Shown piece after piece: positions 34,127-44,850 of a stretch of 64,000 nt of DNA. The translations under genes and the position numbers were made by a program. Source of the stretch: Zizania palustris (lineage: Eukaryota > Streptophyta > Magnoliopsida > Poales > Poaceae); contig JAAALK010000082.1 in NCBI GenBank assembly GCA_019279435.1, positions 13,470,594-13,534,593 on the forward strand. Direction: 5' to 3'. Below the pieces are notes generated by a model, which saw nothing but the letters and a program-made list of their open reading frames with translations, was not told the DNA's origin and did not search any database. Positions within the stretch are counted from its first letter, which is position 1; every line of letters starts with the position of its first letter.

Positions 34127-34883
34127 ATTGGGGAATAAGAGAGCTACGCTAGCCGGCAAATTCAAAATTTACGCCCTAGGCCTAAGACTCATGCGCGTGC
34201 GAGATAATAGATCAGTACCTTCTAGCACGTGATGCGCTAGGTGCAGCGGAAGAAGATGTTGGAGTAGCACGTAAATCCTATCCTTGCTTCATCCTTGCTG
34301 TCCTTCGCTGATCCGATCGATGAATACGACGTAGTCGTTCGCATGTATATGTCCACGAGCGTCGCTATTGGAACAACGCCTCCACAGAGTCCACAGGTAT
34401 AGGGATGGAGTACCTCCCACGGCAGCGTGCTAGCACCGCACGTGAGAGACAGGGATCCTTGATCTCAATAATTGAGATCAATAAAGGAAGGAGAGAACTC
34501 TTGGGTGGCTAGGTCTAATCTAGGGCTGAGAGCCCCTAGTCATGCTTATCCTGAAACCCTAAAAATCGTAATAGATCCAATATGTTTGCCCACGTCAGAA
34601 CGTCCGATCCTAGATCGGAACTGTCGATAGGGTATTTTAGGTCTCCTAATACAGTACGACACATAACAGGTCTAATCTATTATCGCCCACCTCGGAACTT
34701 CTGATACCATATCGGAACTTCCGATCAGTACAAAAATTCCCCGATTCCGAATCGGAACTTCTGGCTCATCGAAACTTCCGAATCAACATTTGCTCTCTAT
34801 ATCGATACCAGAAAATAACAAGAACTTCCGATACTTCCTATCAAAACTTCCGATACACGGAATTTTCTTGGGCGCATCCTTCA
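34127..34883 (-). repeat. Solo LTR related to the Tork-like copia element
   Basis: It matches the left LTR from TTGGGGAATAAG to GGGCGCATCCTTCA but has no internal domain on its right. About 46 bases around the TATA box are deleted between AATCTAGG and GCTGAGAG, so the promoter is lost. GTTTG follows on the right, one base different from GTGTG before the left LTR. Confidence 0.87.
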
Positions 34884-35026
34884 GTTTGGCCTAGCTGACA
34901 GCCCTTGAAGTGGAAGGATATCAATGTTGTTGTGCTATGAAGGAGAATGATGTGAGGATGACACGTGGGGCTATTAGGGGAGATATTACATTCTATTTTT
35001 TCAATACCTTTAACAACATTAAAAAC

Positions 35027-35452
35027 AGAGAAAATTTTATATATGCCACTAAAAATTTGTTGTTCCCATATATACCATTACTTTCAGTTTTTGTGTCTAT
35101 GTATGTCGCTACAATTAGTTTCCTTGTTAGTCAACGATAGCATTTCTGTAAATGACAAAACTATCATCATCTCACAACATAGGGAATTATGAATTACCAA
35201 GGGGTGCGCAGTGAATCACGTCATCACCACTCCTAAACCCCCATCTGCTCCTCACCGCTCCCAAGCCTATCCTTGATTTTTTGCATTCTAAGCTGAGTGC
35301 AGTTTTGCCATTTAGAAAAAACTAACGTTGAAATTGACGATAATGACATATACGAATATAAAAACTGAAGTAGTGACATACGTAAGAACAAAAAAATTTC
35401 AATGACATATGTAAACCAGTGAACTTTCAGTGGCTTATACAAAAATTTCTCT
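35027..35452. mobile_element. Foldback element with long inverted ends
   Basis: AGAGAAAATTTTATATATGCCACT at the left is inverted at the right as GTGGCTTATACAAAAATTTCTCT, and similarity continues inward through CATATATACCATTAC, CAGTTTTTGTGTCTATGTATGTC and their complements. The inverted ends span about 130 bases each. No coding capacity. Long ends of this kind suggest a MULE-derived MITE. Confidence 0.72.
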
Positions 35453-35562
35453 AAAAAATATGGAACAAATGTCAAAGAACAACAAAATTTCAATGACATA
35501 TGTAAACCAGTGAACTTTCGGTGGCTTATACAAAATTTTCTCTAAAAATGTAGAACAAATGT
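35385..35562. repeat. 91-bp direct repeat at the foldback right end
   Basis: AGAACAA.AAAATTTCAATGACATATG and the following end sequence occur at 35385 and again at 35476, so the right terminal repeat was duplicated in tandem. Confidence 0.85.
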
Positions 35563-35860
35563 TAGCAACCAATAAACTAGGATAATTCCATAAAAACAGA
35601 TGGAACTATTCCATTCCATCTTTTCTTAAAACCAAACACATGGTTTGGTTGGATAAATATCATGTATAAAATGATTATTCATCAGGGTTCGCAAATGTGC
35701 TATAAAGCGGCCGCTGTAACGTGCTTAAGCACCATGTGGTGGGCCAACGCTGCGCTTAGGGGGTAAGCATCGTATTTAGCGCTGGTGCTCATAGGAGGAA
35801 TGCTTTAGCATGCTACGACGTGGGAAAGTTTGGCGGTTGGAGCGCGTGAGAAGAGGCTTC
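35563..35860. other. Short unassigned spacer
   Basis: AT-rich to about 35690, then GC-richer. No feature recognised. Confidence 0.3.
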
Positions 35861-36235
35861 CTGCATGCCCGTAGGAAATTTTGGTGTTGTGTGCGAGGGA
35901 ATATAATACACGCATCGCGTGTATTGGAGCATGGAGAGATATTAAGAGAAGTAAAGAACATAGTGCCCTCTTCACCCCCACTGTAGTCTCCGCCCATGCC
36001 ACCCTCGTTGGCCGTTGTCGTGGCCATCGTACTTGTGCATCCTGCATGCCTGTGGGAAATTTTGGCGTTGTGCGCGAGTGAATATAATACATGCGTCGTG
36101 TGTACTAGTGTGTAGAGATAGATTGAGAGAAGTGAAGAACAGAGTGCCCTCTTCACCCTCACTGTAGTCGCCGCCCTTGCCACCCTCAACAACCGTTGTT
36201 GTAGCCGCCGCCCTTACCGGCCCCCACTGCAACTG
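35861..36235. repeat. 181-bp tandem duplication
   Basis: CTGCATGCC(C/T)GT(A/G)GGAAATTTTGG starts at 35861 and again at 36042, and both copies continue through GAATATAATACA, AGAGTGCCCTCTTCACCC-type sequence and CCACTGTAGTC. Copies are diverged. No gene is supported. Confidence 0.8.
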
Positions 36236-36248
36236 CCTCCATCGCCAG

Positions 36249-38783
36249 TGTCAAGCCCGGGAATAATACCTTCCCAAACTCATTGTGCATTAAGTCTCCG
36301 TCCTAGGTAATGGCAAGGTGCACAATAACAAGTATATACAACAGCGTTCCACGCGGATTAAAAGAAATTACACATAGTCGTATACATGGCCTAAATGGTT
36401 TGAACAAAGATTTCTAAGCAAAACACAAGCAGTGGATAACAACCTTTTTCCCACAAGAGCTCGAGTGCGGCCAAGCATCACGCCTCCTCTTCGTCTTCAT
36501 CTGTGTAGATCCCTTCAACTTCTGTAGAGGTTTGAAATAATGGGCTGAGTACATTGGTACTCAACAAGCCGCCCAAAATGATGCAAATAATGAAAGGGAA
36601 TAACAAGGATGGCATAATAGGGTTCATTTGCGTAAAGTTGATTTTTTCAGTTAAAACAATTGTAAAACATCTACCAGTAATTAAGACTGCACTATAAACA
36701 AGTTATAATCCAATAAGTGCACCAGCACTGGTAGGTTACCACTACCTCTAGGATCCTTAGATCCCATCCCAACCATCATACCAGAATTAAAGTGGAATGT
36801 TATTCTAATCGTGAAAACATCACTTTGCCCGCCCTTGACCGTGGGCTCGGCTATTCGAATATATTTTAACTCTGATCAGAGGTGTACAACTTTATCCACA
36901 AGGCATAGTCTCGGTTAACGTCAGGATACCACCACGGTACCCCGATCGAAGCACATGCCAAGGCCCATCGTATACCAAACAAACACCTACTAAGGTTTCA
37001 CTTTCCGTAGGGCCAACCCTAGTCTAGTAAGCCCCTCTTTCGCCAAATGGCATTTAGGCCTGGGGGTGTGACCCACCATAAACTGTCACCCATCATACCA
37101 CTTGTGTTGTATGCAAGTACAAGTAATGCTCTAAGCCAGGATGTACCCATTAGACTTGTGGTAGTACGAAAGTGCATTGCAACAGTAGCCACGGACAGGT
37201 CCTTAATTGCCATAGGCGCGACATTCCAAAATACTAGCATGCACCCACGACCAGTCCTTTTCAATATTTTAATTGGTCAAGTTTTAATCCAAACCACTAA
37301 CGGTAGTAACCCTACAGTGGGTACAATTTAATCGACATGAAAGATACAACATTTATCATTAAAGAGGTGAATAATTACCCATTTAAAAAGTCTAGTTAAA
37401 CTAAGCATGGCTAAGCAGTATTTCTTATATCGATCAACCCAACCCTTATTAACGTACGAGCTGAACCAAAATTTACCTAGGTTGACAAGAGGCATGATAA
37501 TAATTGCACAGGGCCATTTATTAACACAGTGGGCATAGCTAAACAACAATAATAGCATATTATAGTCCTAATAATCATGCATTAAGTTAAAGCAAAATAA
37601 TTTATGAAAAATGGGATTTTGACAAATTCAACTATTTAGGTAGCTTTCCTTGATCCGTGAAAGCTTGTTCTTCAACGAAGTATGCCTCCGACGGTATGAA
37701 ATCGGCGGCGTCTACGCGATCACATACATAAATAATGCAAAATAGTACATAAATACACCTGAACAGTACAAAAACAATGCATAGTTAGATTCTATGAAAT
37801 TTTATGAAAATATAGCAATTTGAATCACTCCAAACGGAGCTTGGATGAATTAATTATGTATTTTATAAATTTAGCTCCATTTCTAGCCGAAATAGTACTA
37901 CTACACAGAACATAATTAAAATATTGTAAAACAAAGGGGCTAGAACGCTGAAGTGCCAGAACAAGATTTAAATACCCTAAAACAGAGGGTTAAATCGCAA
38001 TATTGCCAAAATAGAGAAAATAGTAGGGTGCGGGGCAGCTCGACCAGCGCGAGTCGGCACGGCGTGGCCGGCGCGGTGGGCGGCGGTGCGGCACATGGCT
38101 AGGCCACACAGTTTAGGGTGCGTGGGTGGGGGACAGTGTGCGCAGTGGCGGCACGGCCCCGCGCGGACGGCACGCGGCAGGGACGACGCAGACGACGAGC
38201 GTGCGGGCGGCCGACGTAGGTGGCATAGTGCGGCGTGACACGGCGACGACGAGCCCAAGGTGGGGGGAAAGGGAGAAGAGGAGTGTTCTCACCGGGGGAC
38301 GACGACAATGACAAGACTACGGTGAGGAAGGAGAGCTCGGAGGAGGAAAATAGTGGAAAATGGGTGAACGAATAGAATTGAGAGATGAGGGAACGACCAA
38401 ATAAATTCGTTCGCGAGAGGGGCGGCGGTGTGCGGCATCGTGGGAGTGGTCTCGACGCGACGTGGACGATGGGGGGAGCGGAACGGCTGGCGCGGTTGCC
38501 ATGGGAAGAGGTTGTTCGTGCATGGTGGGAGTGGGAGAGAGAGAAAAGAGAGGAAGGTGGGAGGAAGGAGATGACATGTGGGTCCTACGTGTAAGTGAGA
38601 GAGAAAACCTAAAGAGATAAATAATTTTTTTTTAAAAAGATAACAAATATAAAATTCTAGAAAAATAACTTTTCATAATTCTGAATTATTTTATGAAAAT
38701 CCAAAATATTTTTTTTATTTTTATTATATTTTTTATTTCTATTTTTAATTTATTCATGTTTTTTATTAAATGCAAGCGTTACA
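36249..38783 (-). repeat. 3' LTR of the gypsy chromovirus
   Basis: On the plus strand TGTCAAGCCCGGG...GCAAGCGTTACA, 2535 bases, with AAGGGGTAGGTT (PPT, sense) directly beyond 38783. It parallels 47023-49309. A GC-rich block at about 38040-38230 is mostly missing from the other LTR. Confidence 0.87.
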
Positions 38784-38806
38784 AACCTACCCCTTAAATG
38801 AAATCT

Positions 38807-39372
38807 CGACCTCGAGATTCGGAGGAACTGATGAAGAGATGCGGGTGCACGGTCTTTAGCTCCTCTTCACGCTCCCAAGTGGCTTCGGCTTGCAAGTGAT
38901 TGCTCCACTGAACCTTGCAGAAATGGATTACCTTCTTTCGTGTCCTTCACTCAATGGTGTCAAGGACGCATGTAGTCTTCTCAACATAAGTTAGATCTTC
39001 TTGTACCTCAATCTGTTCCAAGTCTTCTTGTTCTATTGGTACCCTAAAGCACTTCTTCAGTTGGGAGACGTGGAAAACATCATGAATCCCTGCCATTAAT
39101 GGTGGCAATTCTAGCTGGTAAGAAACCTCTCCCCGCTTGACTTTGAATTTATAGGGTCCCACATATCTTGGTGCCAACTTTCCTTTTGTCCGAAATCGGT
39201 GTACCCCACAAAGTGGTGTAACTCTAAGGTACACGTAATCTCCCTCTTCAAAATCCAAGTCCCTTTTGTGGTTATCAACATAACTCTTTTGCCTGGATTG
39301 AGCGATTTTTAGTCTCTCTTGTATGATCCTTACTTTTTCCTCAGCTTCTCTTACAATGTCAGTTCCTAACAC
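38807..39372 (-). pseudogene. gypsy integrase C-terminus with chromodomain
   Basis: 38947-39372 contains the integrase GPY/F-type region (KLAPRYVGPYKFKVKRGEV, YQLELPP, HDVFHVSQLKKC). After a TGA at about 38944 the same frame continues with FCKVQWSNHLQAEATWEREEELK, a chromodomain core, then HPHLF and a TAA near the PPT. Chromodomains in these elements steer integration to marked chromatin. The stop splits the domain from integrase. Confidence 0.83.
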
Positions 39373-39648
39373 CTGACGTTCCCTGGTCTATTCCCACATG
39401 AGTGGATTTCGACACTTTCGCCCGTACAGCGCTTCAAAGGGAGCCATCTGGAGGCTAGCTTGATAACTGTTGTTGTACGAAAACTCTGCGTATGGCGGTC
39501 ATTTGTCCCAACTGGCTCCAAAATCTATGGCAAATGCTCGAAGCATATCCTCAAGGATCTGGTTTACTCTTTAGGTTTGTCCACCCATTTGGGGATGGTA
39601 GGAAGTGTTGAAGTTTAACCGGGTGCCTAACTCTTCCTGAAGCTTCTG

Positions 39649-40035
39649 CTAGAATTTGGAGGTGAATTGACTCCCCCGATCAGATACTATCTTTTTTGGC
39701 ACTCCATGCAAGCAAACTATTCTAGTCATGTACATCTCGGCTAGCTTTCCCCCACCATAGGTGGTCTTGACGGCGATGAAGTGTGATACTTTAGTTAAGC
39801 GATATATTACAACCCAGATAGAATCATACCCGACTTGAGTTTGGGGCAAACCAGTGATGAAGTCCATACCAACTTCTTCCCATTTCCATTTCGGAACCTT
39901 TAACGGTTGAAGCAATCCCGCAGGTCGTTGGTATTCTGCTTTGACCCTCTGACAAACATCACAGAGAGCTACATACTCATCTAACTCCTTTTTCATGCTA
40001 ACCCACCAATATTTTTCTTTAGGATCTTGGAACAT
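39649..40035 (-). pseudogene. gypsy integrase catalytic core
   Basis: It shows the zinc-finger tail (CDVCQRVKAEYQRPAGLLQPL), then GMDFITGLP (first Asp) and VSDRGSQFTSKF (second Asp). The segment with the Glu, about 39373-39648, is frameshifted. Its upstream part is separated from RNase H by the hAT insertion at 40217-40884. Confidence 0.88.
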
Positions 40036-40216
40036 CTTCGTACTCCTTGGATGAATGGAGTATGGTGACTCATGGGCTTGTTATAGCATCATATTATTCA
40101 ATTAAGGTTTATCTGGAACACAAATATGTTCCCCAAACCATACGCTACCTCACTCATCCTACGAAAACCCTGGAGATTTTCCCCTCCTCATATTCTTTTG
40201 AATTATTTCATGTCAG

Positions 40217-40884
40217 TAGGGGTGGGCATAAAAAACCGAGACCGAAAACCGAACCGAAAAAACCGAGATCGAAACCATAAAAACTAAAACCGAAATATTC
40301 GAGTCCAATTTCGGTTCTAGGAATAAGAAAACCGAATTAAATTCGGGTATTTCGGGTATTAATTGTAGAAAACCGAATTGACATGAAGACCAAATAGTCC
40401 CAGTATAAACTTGCAATGTTTAGAGGCCTTTGGACTTTAGAGGCTGGTTAGGAGTCCTAGGACCGAAAAGAACACATTCTATAGGTTTGCAAATAGGGTT
40501 TCCTAGCTCCTGTGCTTATTGACTTGGGCGGCGGCCGGCAATGCACTAGGATGCGGGCGACGATGCATCGAAAGGCGGCACGATGGGCGACGATGCACCG
40601 ACAAGCGAGCAGCGGTGCAAGAAGGGTTGGGCAGCATTGTTTGTGGCTCTGTGCTGCTGACTAAAGCAACAAATTTCTAGTGAGGTGGCCTACGAATGAA
40701 CAAAGTTGATTCCTAATTCGGTTTATTTGGGTAAGACAGAAAACCGAACCGAAATTTTGGTAAGACAGAAAAAACCAAACCAAATATTTTTCGGGTAGTT
40801 CGGTTCTTAACTCTGAAAAACCGAAATTTCAAAGGACCGAAAAACCGAACCGAATTTGTGGTCTAGACCAAATGCCCACCCGTA
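40217..40884. mobile_element. Non-autonomous hAT element with 8-bp TSD
   Basis: It starts TAGGGGTGGGCAT and ends ATGCCCACCCGTA, inverted ends matching 12 of 13. CATGTCAG stands on both sides (40209-40216 and 40885-40892), the 8-bp duplication expected for hAT. Subterminal ACCGAACCGAAA and TTCGGTT words are abundant near both ends. No transposase frame. It interrupts the gypsy pol gene. Confidence 0.93.
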
Positions 40885-40935
40885 CATGTCAGTATCATCC
40901 TTTTTGGCTTCCCTAATTTGCTTTGTTAGAGTTTG

Positions 40936-41391
40936 TTAGGCCTCCATTACTGTTAAGTATCCTTGTGGCACTATTCCAAGGTTCAAGTATTTAAACTCTA
41001 CTACTAGCCATGGTTGGCTTTGACCTTCAAGCATGACATTGCAATAACTTTTATGACTCAAAGCATTTGCCACCACATTAGCCTTGCCTAGATGATAGTG
41101 AATCCCAATGTCATAATCTTTAATCAACTCCAACCATCTCCTTTGCCGAAGGTTTAGATCTGGTTGAGTGAATATATATTTCAAACTCTTGTGATCTGTG
41201 TAAACTTCACAATGATCACCAATGAGCTAATGTCGCCAAATTTTCAGAGCATGGACCACTGCAGCTAACTCCATGTCATGAGTGGGATAGTTCTCTTCAT
41301 GTGGTCTGAGTTGGCGAGAGGCGTATGCCACCACTCTACCTTCTTGCATTAGGACACAACCAAGAGCTTGATGGGATGTGTCGCAGAAGAC
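40936..41391 (-). pseudogene. gypsy RNase H domain
   Basis: The open part 40936-41184 has KYIFTQPDLNLRQRRWLELIKDYD and HYHLGKANVVANALS(H), characteristic for the C-terminal half of gypsy RNase H. The segment up to 41391 holds the first half with frame breaks. It follows RT directly on this strand. Confidence 0.85.
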
Positions 41392-42225
41392 CTAAAAGTC
41401 TCTTTGATTATCCGGGAGGGTCAACACTAGAGCTGACACTAGCCTGGTCTTAAGCTCTTGAAAGTTGTTCTCACAAGCAGGGGTCCACTTGAATTTTACT
41501 TCCTTCTTCAACAACTCAGTCATTGGCTTGGCAATTATTGAGAAATTCTCTATGAACCAACGGTAATAACTTGCCAATCCAAGAAAACTGCGAACCCGAG
41601 TGACAGATTCTGGCTGCTGCCATTCAGTGACTGCTTCAACATTTCTAGCGTTCACTGCTACACCATTGGCTTTGATGACATGACCAAGGAATCCTACTTG
41701 AGTTAACCAAAAGTCACACTTGCTATACTTTGCATAGAGTTTGTGTTCTCTAGGTCTCCCTAACACCATATGCAAATGCTACTCATGATCCTTTCGGGTT
41801 TTAGAATAGATCAAAATGTCATCAATGAATACAACCACAAATTTATCCAAGTAGTCCATGAACACCTTATTCATGAGATTCATAAAGAAGGTCGGGGCAT
41901 TCGTGAGTCCAAAAGACATGACCGTGCAGTCGAATAAGCCATATCTTGTAGTAAAAGTTGTCTTAGGGATGTCTTCCTCCCGAATTCTCAACTGATGGTA
42001 TCCCGACCTAAGGTCCATCTTGCAGAACACTGTGGCTCCCTTGAGTTGATCGAATAGATCATCAATCTGGGGAAGGGGGTATTTGTTCTTGATGGTAACA
42101 TCATTTAGTGCGCAATAATCAATGCACATCCTCTTTATTTTTTCTTTCTTTTCCACAAATATGACAGGTGCTCCCCACGGAGATGTACTCGGTCGGATAT
42201 ATCCATTGGATAACAAATCCTCCAC
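41392..42225 (-). pseudogene. gypsy reverse transcriptase domain
   Basis: 41779-42225 includes GYIRPSTSPWGAPVIFVEKK, MCIDYCALNDVTIKNKYPLP, FCKMDLRSGYHQLRI and the catalytic VFIDDILIYS box. 41392-41775 continues with the thumb and connection (VGFLGHVIKANG, FLGLASYYRWFI). A stop near 41777 separates them. Otherwise all core RT motifs are present. Confidence 0.9.
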
Positions 42226-42352
42226 TTGCTTTTTTTACTTATGCCAACTCATTAGTGGCCATCCGATATGGTTGCTTCGAGATCGGTGCTGTACCAGGTG
42301 CCAGATCAATCCTAAATTTAATTTCCCTCTTCGGGGGCATATCGGGTAGATC

Positions 42353-42966
42353 TTATGGGAAAACATGTGGATAATCTCTCACCACCGAAATGGTTTCCAA
42401 ACTAGCTTGGGTTAGAGTGATGGCTTTAGGTGGGGCTCCCAGACATTTAAATTCTACCTCTTGTCCATCTCTTCCCATGAGTAGAATGGCTCTACGGGCA
42501 CAATCTAGCATTCCCCGATGGGCGACCAACCAGTCCATTCCCAAAATCACATCTAGATCACAAGATGCTATCAACACCAAACTAGCTAGGAAAGGAACCC
42601 CTTGAATAATTATTTCGACCAACAGACAACAATGTTTGGTAGACATTTGGTTTCCTGGGTGTTTACCATCATAGGTTTACTTAAAGGTTCTACCCTCACC
42701 CCATGCATTCTCATGAACATACTTGATATAAAAGAATATGTTGCCCCTGAATCAAATAGAGTAATTATTGGAATTGAGTTAACTAGGAACGTACCCAAAA
42801 CCACTTCTGGAGCATTGATGGCCTCCTGTGCTGAGACATGATTCACACGACCCTTGACCACATTGTTAGCTCCAACATTGGGGACGCCCACCCGCTGTCC
42901 TTGTGGGTGCTTTAGCTTGGGATACTTGTTGGTGAAGTGTCCAGGATCCTTGCAGTTGAAGCACAC
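42353..42966 (-). pseudogene. gypsy protease with zinc-knuckle copy A
   Basis: 42610-42966 begins with CFNCKDPGHFTNKYPK, a zinc knuckle whose last cysteine is Y. It then carries ITLFDSGATYSFIS, the aspartic protease site. 42353-42646 continues the protease end (ASCDLDVILGMDWLVAHRG). The frame changes near 42630. It belongs to the gag-pol polyprotein. Confidence 0.87.
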
Positions 42967-43739
42967 AATGGGTTTACCATCTTTAGTGAGTGGAACATTC
43001 TGAACAGGTGCTGCTGCCGGATGAGGGATGATGTTGGTGTTGCCTCCATTATTGGGGTAGTGGTTTGGGGGTTGTTGAAAGGCTTCAAGACATGAGGGGC
43101 CGTGGAAGAATACCCAACGTGAGGAGGTGGCATGACACGCGACCTCTAGGGATGTACCTGAGGAGCATGGAAGGTAGCCAACCTCTTCCTTCTATGATTG
43201 ATCTTGTTTTGCTTATCCTCCTAACGAATTGCCCTGTCCACCAGCTTCTAGAAACCAGCATAGTCTCTAGAGATGAGCTTGACTACGAGCTCATCATCTA
43301 GGCCCTCTAGACCCGTTGTCCTTATGGGCGCTTTGGCTTGGGACACTTGTTGGTGAAGTGTCCAGGCTCCTTGCAGTTAAAGCACACAACGGATTTACCA
43401 TCTTTAGTGAGTGGAACATTCTGAACAAGTGTTGCTGCTGGATGAGGGATGATGTTGGTGTTGCCTCCATTGTTGGGGTAGCGGTTTGGAGGGTTGTTGA
43501 AAGGCTTCAAGACATGAGGGGCCGTGGAAGAATACCCAACGTGAGGAGGTGGCATGACACGCGGCCTCTGGGGATGTCCCTGAGGAGCATGGAAGGTAGC
43601 CAACCTCTTCCTCCTATGATCGATCTTGTTTTTCTTATCCTCCTGACGAATTGCCTTGTCCATCAATTTCTAGAAACTAGCATAGTCGCTAGAGATGAGC
43701 TTGATTGCGACCTCATCATCCAGCCCCTCTAGGAACTTC
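42898..43739 (-). repeat. 421-bp tandem duplication across the gag zinc-knuckle region
   Basis: Unit A (42898-43318) and unit B (43319-43739) match from TCCTT(G/A)TGGG through the knuckle and proline-rich linker to the LISRD...ELV-type gag end. The period is 421, not a multiple of three, so the duplication itself shifts frame. Unit B keeps the intact knuckle CFNCKEPGHFTNKCPK. Confidence 0.9.
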
Positions 43740-44455
43740 TCTTGTTTATCTTTATCACTACGCACATCCTCCGGTGCGTAACGTGCCAAATGGTTGAACT
43801 CATGAAGATACTCTATCACGATGCAATTTCCTTGTCTCAACGAGTGGAACTCTTTCTTCTTTAGAGCCACCACACCAAATGGCATGTGGGCCCTCCTGAA
43901 TGCCTTGGAAAATTCGGCCCATGATGTAACATGACCTTCAGGCCTAGCCTCACAAAAGTTGTCCGACCATTCACCCGTAGGGCCTTGGAGCTGATGGGCA
44001 GCGAAAGCCACCCTCTCCTGATCTAAGCATTGCACCAGGTCTAACTTCTTTTCCATATCTTTCAACCAATCATTCGCCTCCATCGGGTTAGTGGTGCTAA
44101 CAAAGGTGAGAGGGCGAACCCTAATGAACTCAGATAACTTGGATTGTTGAGGACCGGCTTGATGGATGGGCACGGCTGCCTGAGGTGCCCGGTTGTTCTA
44201 GTTCCGGAGTTGCTGGAGAAGAGCAGTGATCAACTAATTTTGATTGTTCACAACTTGGGCCAAAGTTGGGTCGACTGCTGGTGGTGGGGGCAAACCATGG
44301 TTAAGAAGAGTTGCACTAGTTCCATCCACGGTGTCGCCTTGCTCTACGCTGCCATCATTGTTGATGTAGCATCTATTGCGCGTGTACACCATCTTGCTAA
44401 AAGAAGGGAGGGGTTTTAGAATGGTTGGTGCAATCGTTCTATCAAAGTGACTCAT
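43322..44455 (-). pseudogene. gypsy gag
   Basis: Three stretches make up gag: an N-terminal piece (44234-44455), the capsid-like core (43670-44173) with FVSTTNPMEANDWLKDMEKKL and FCEARPEGHVTSWAEFSKAF, and a C-terminal piece (43322-43666) with the CFNCKEPGHFTNKC knuckle. Stops lie near 43668 and 44175. Gag would form the particle shell and bind element RNA. Confidence 0.85.
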
Positions 44456-44850
44456 TTCATATATTTAATGATGTGAACAAACACTCTGATTATGCAAACA
44501 ATCATTCATTAAGCAAATGACAAACTAAACATCCAAGAAACATAGTCTGAATTTTTGAAACCTAAACAGCATCAAGAAAATCTAAATGAAGTCATACACC
44601 AAATAGATCAGTACAAACTTCACACCTATGATAAACTAATGAAACGTCTAAACAAAATGAACAGGTAAACATGAGGGTGGGTCGATCTACGGCATGGGGT
44701 GTAGCCTAGAAGGGGATCCTCGATGCAAGACTCCTCGAATAACTCCTCCTCCATGGGCTCCTCGCTATCCTCACCCATGGGCTGATCCCTCTGAGGTGCC
44801 GAAGTTGGAACAAGAGCCGGTGCGACAGTCGCACACTCCCTTGCCTCCTC
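44456..44850 (-). other. Spacer between the extra ORF and gag
   Basis: No supported coding sequence; frames here are shadows. It may be the untranslated gap before gag. Confidence 0.35.
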
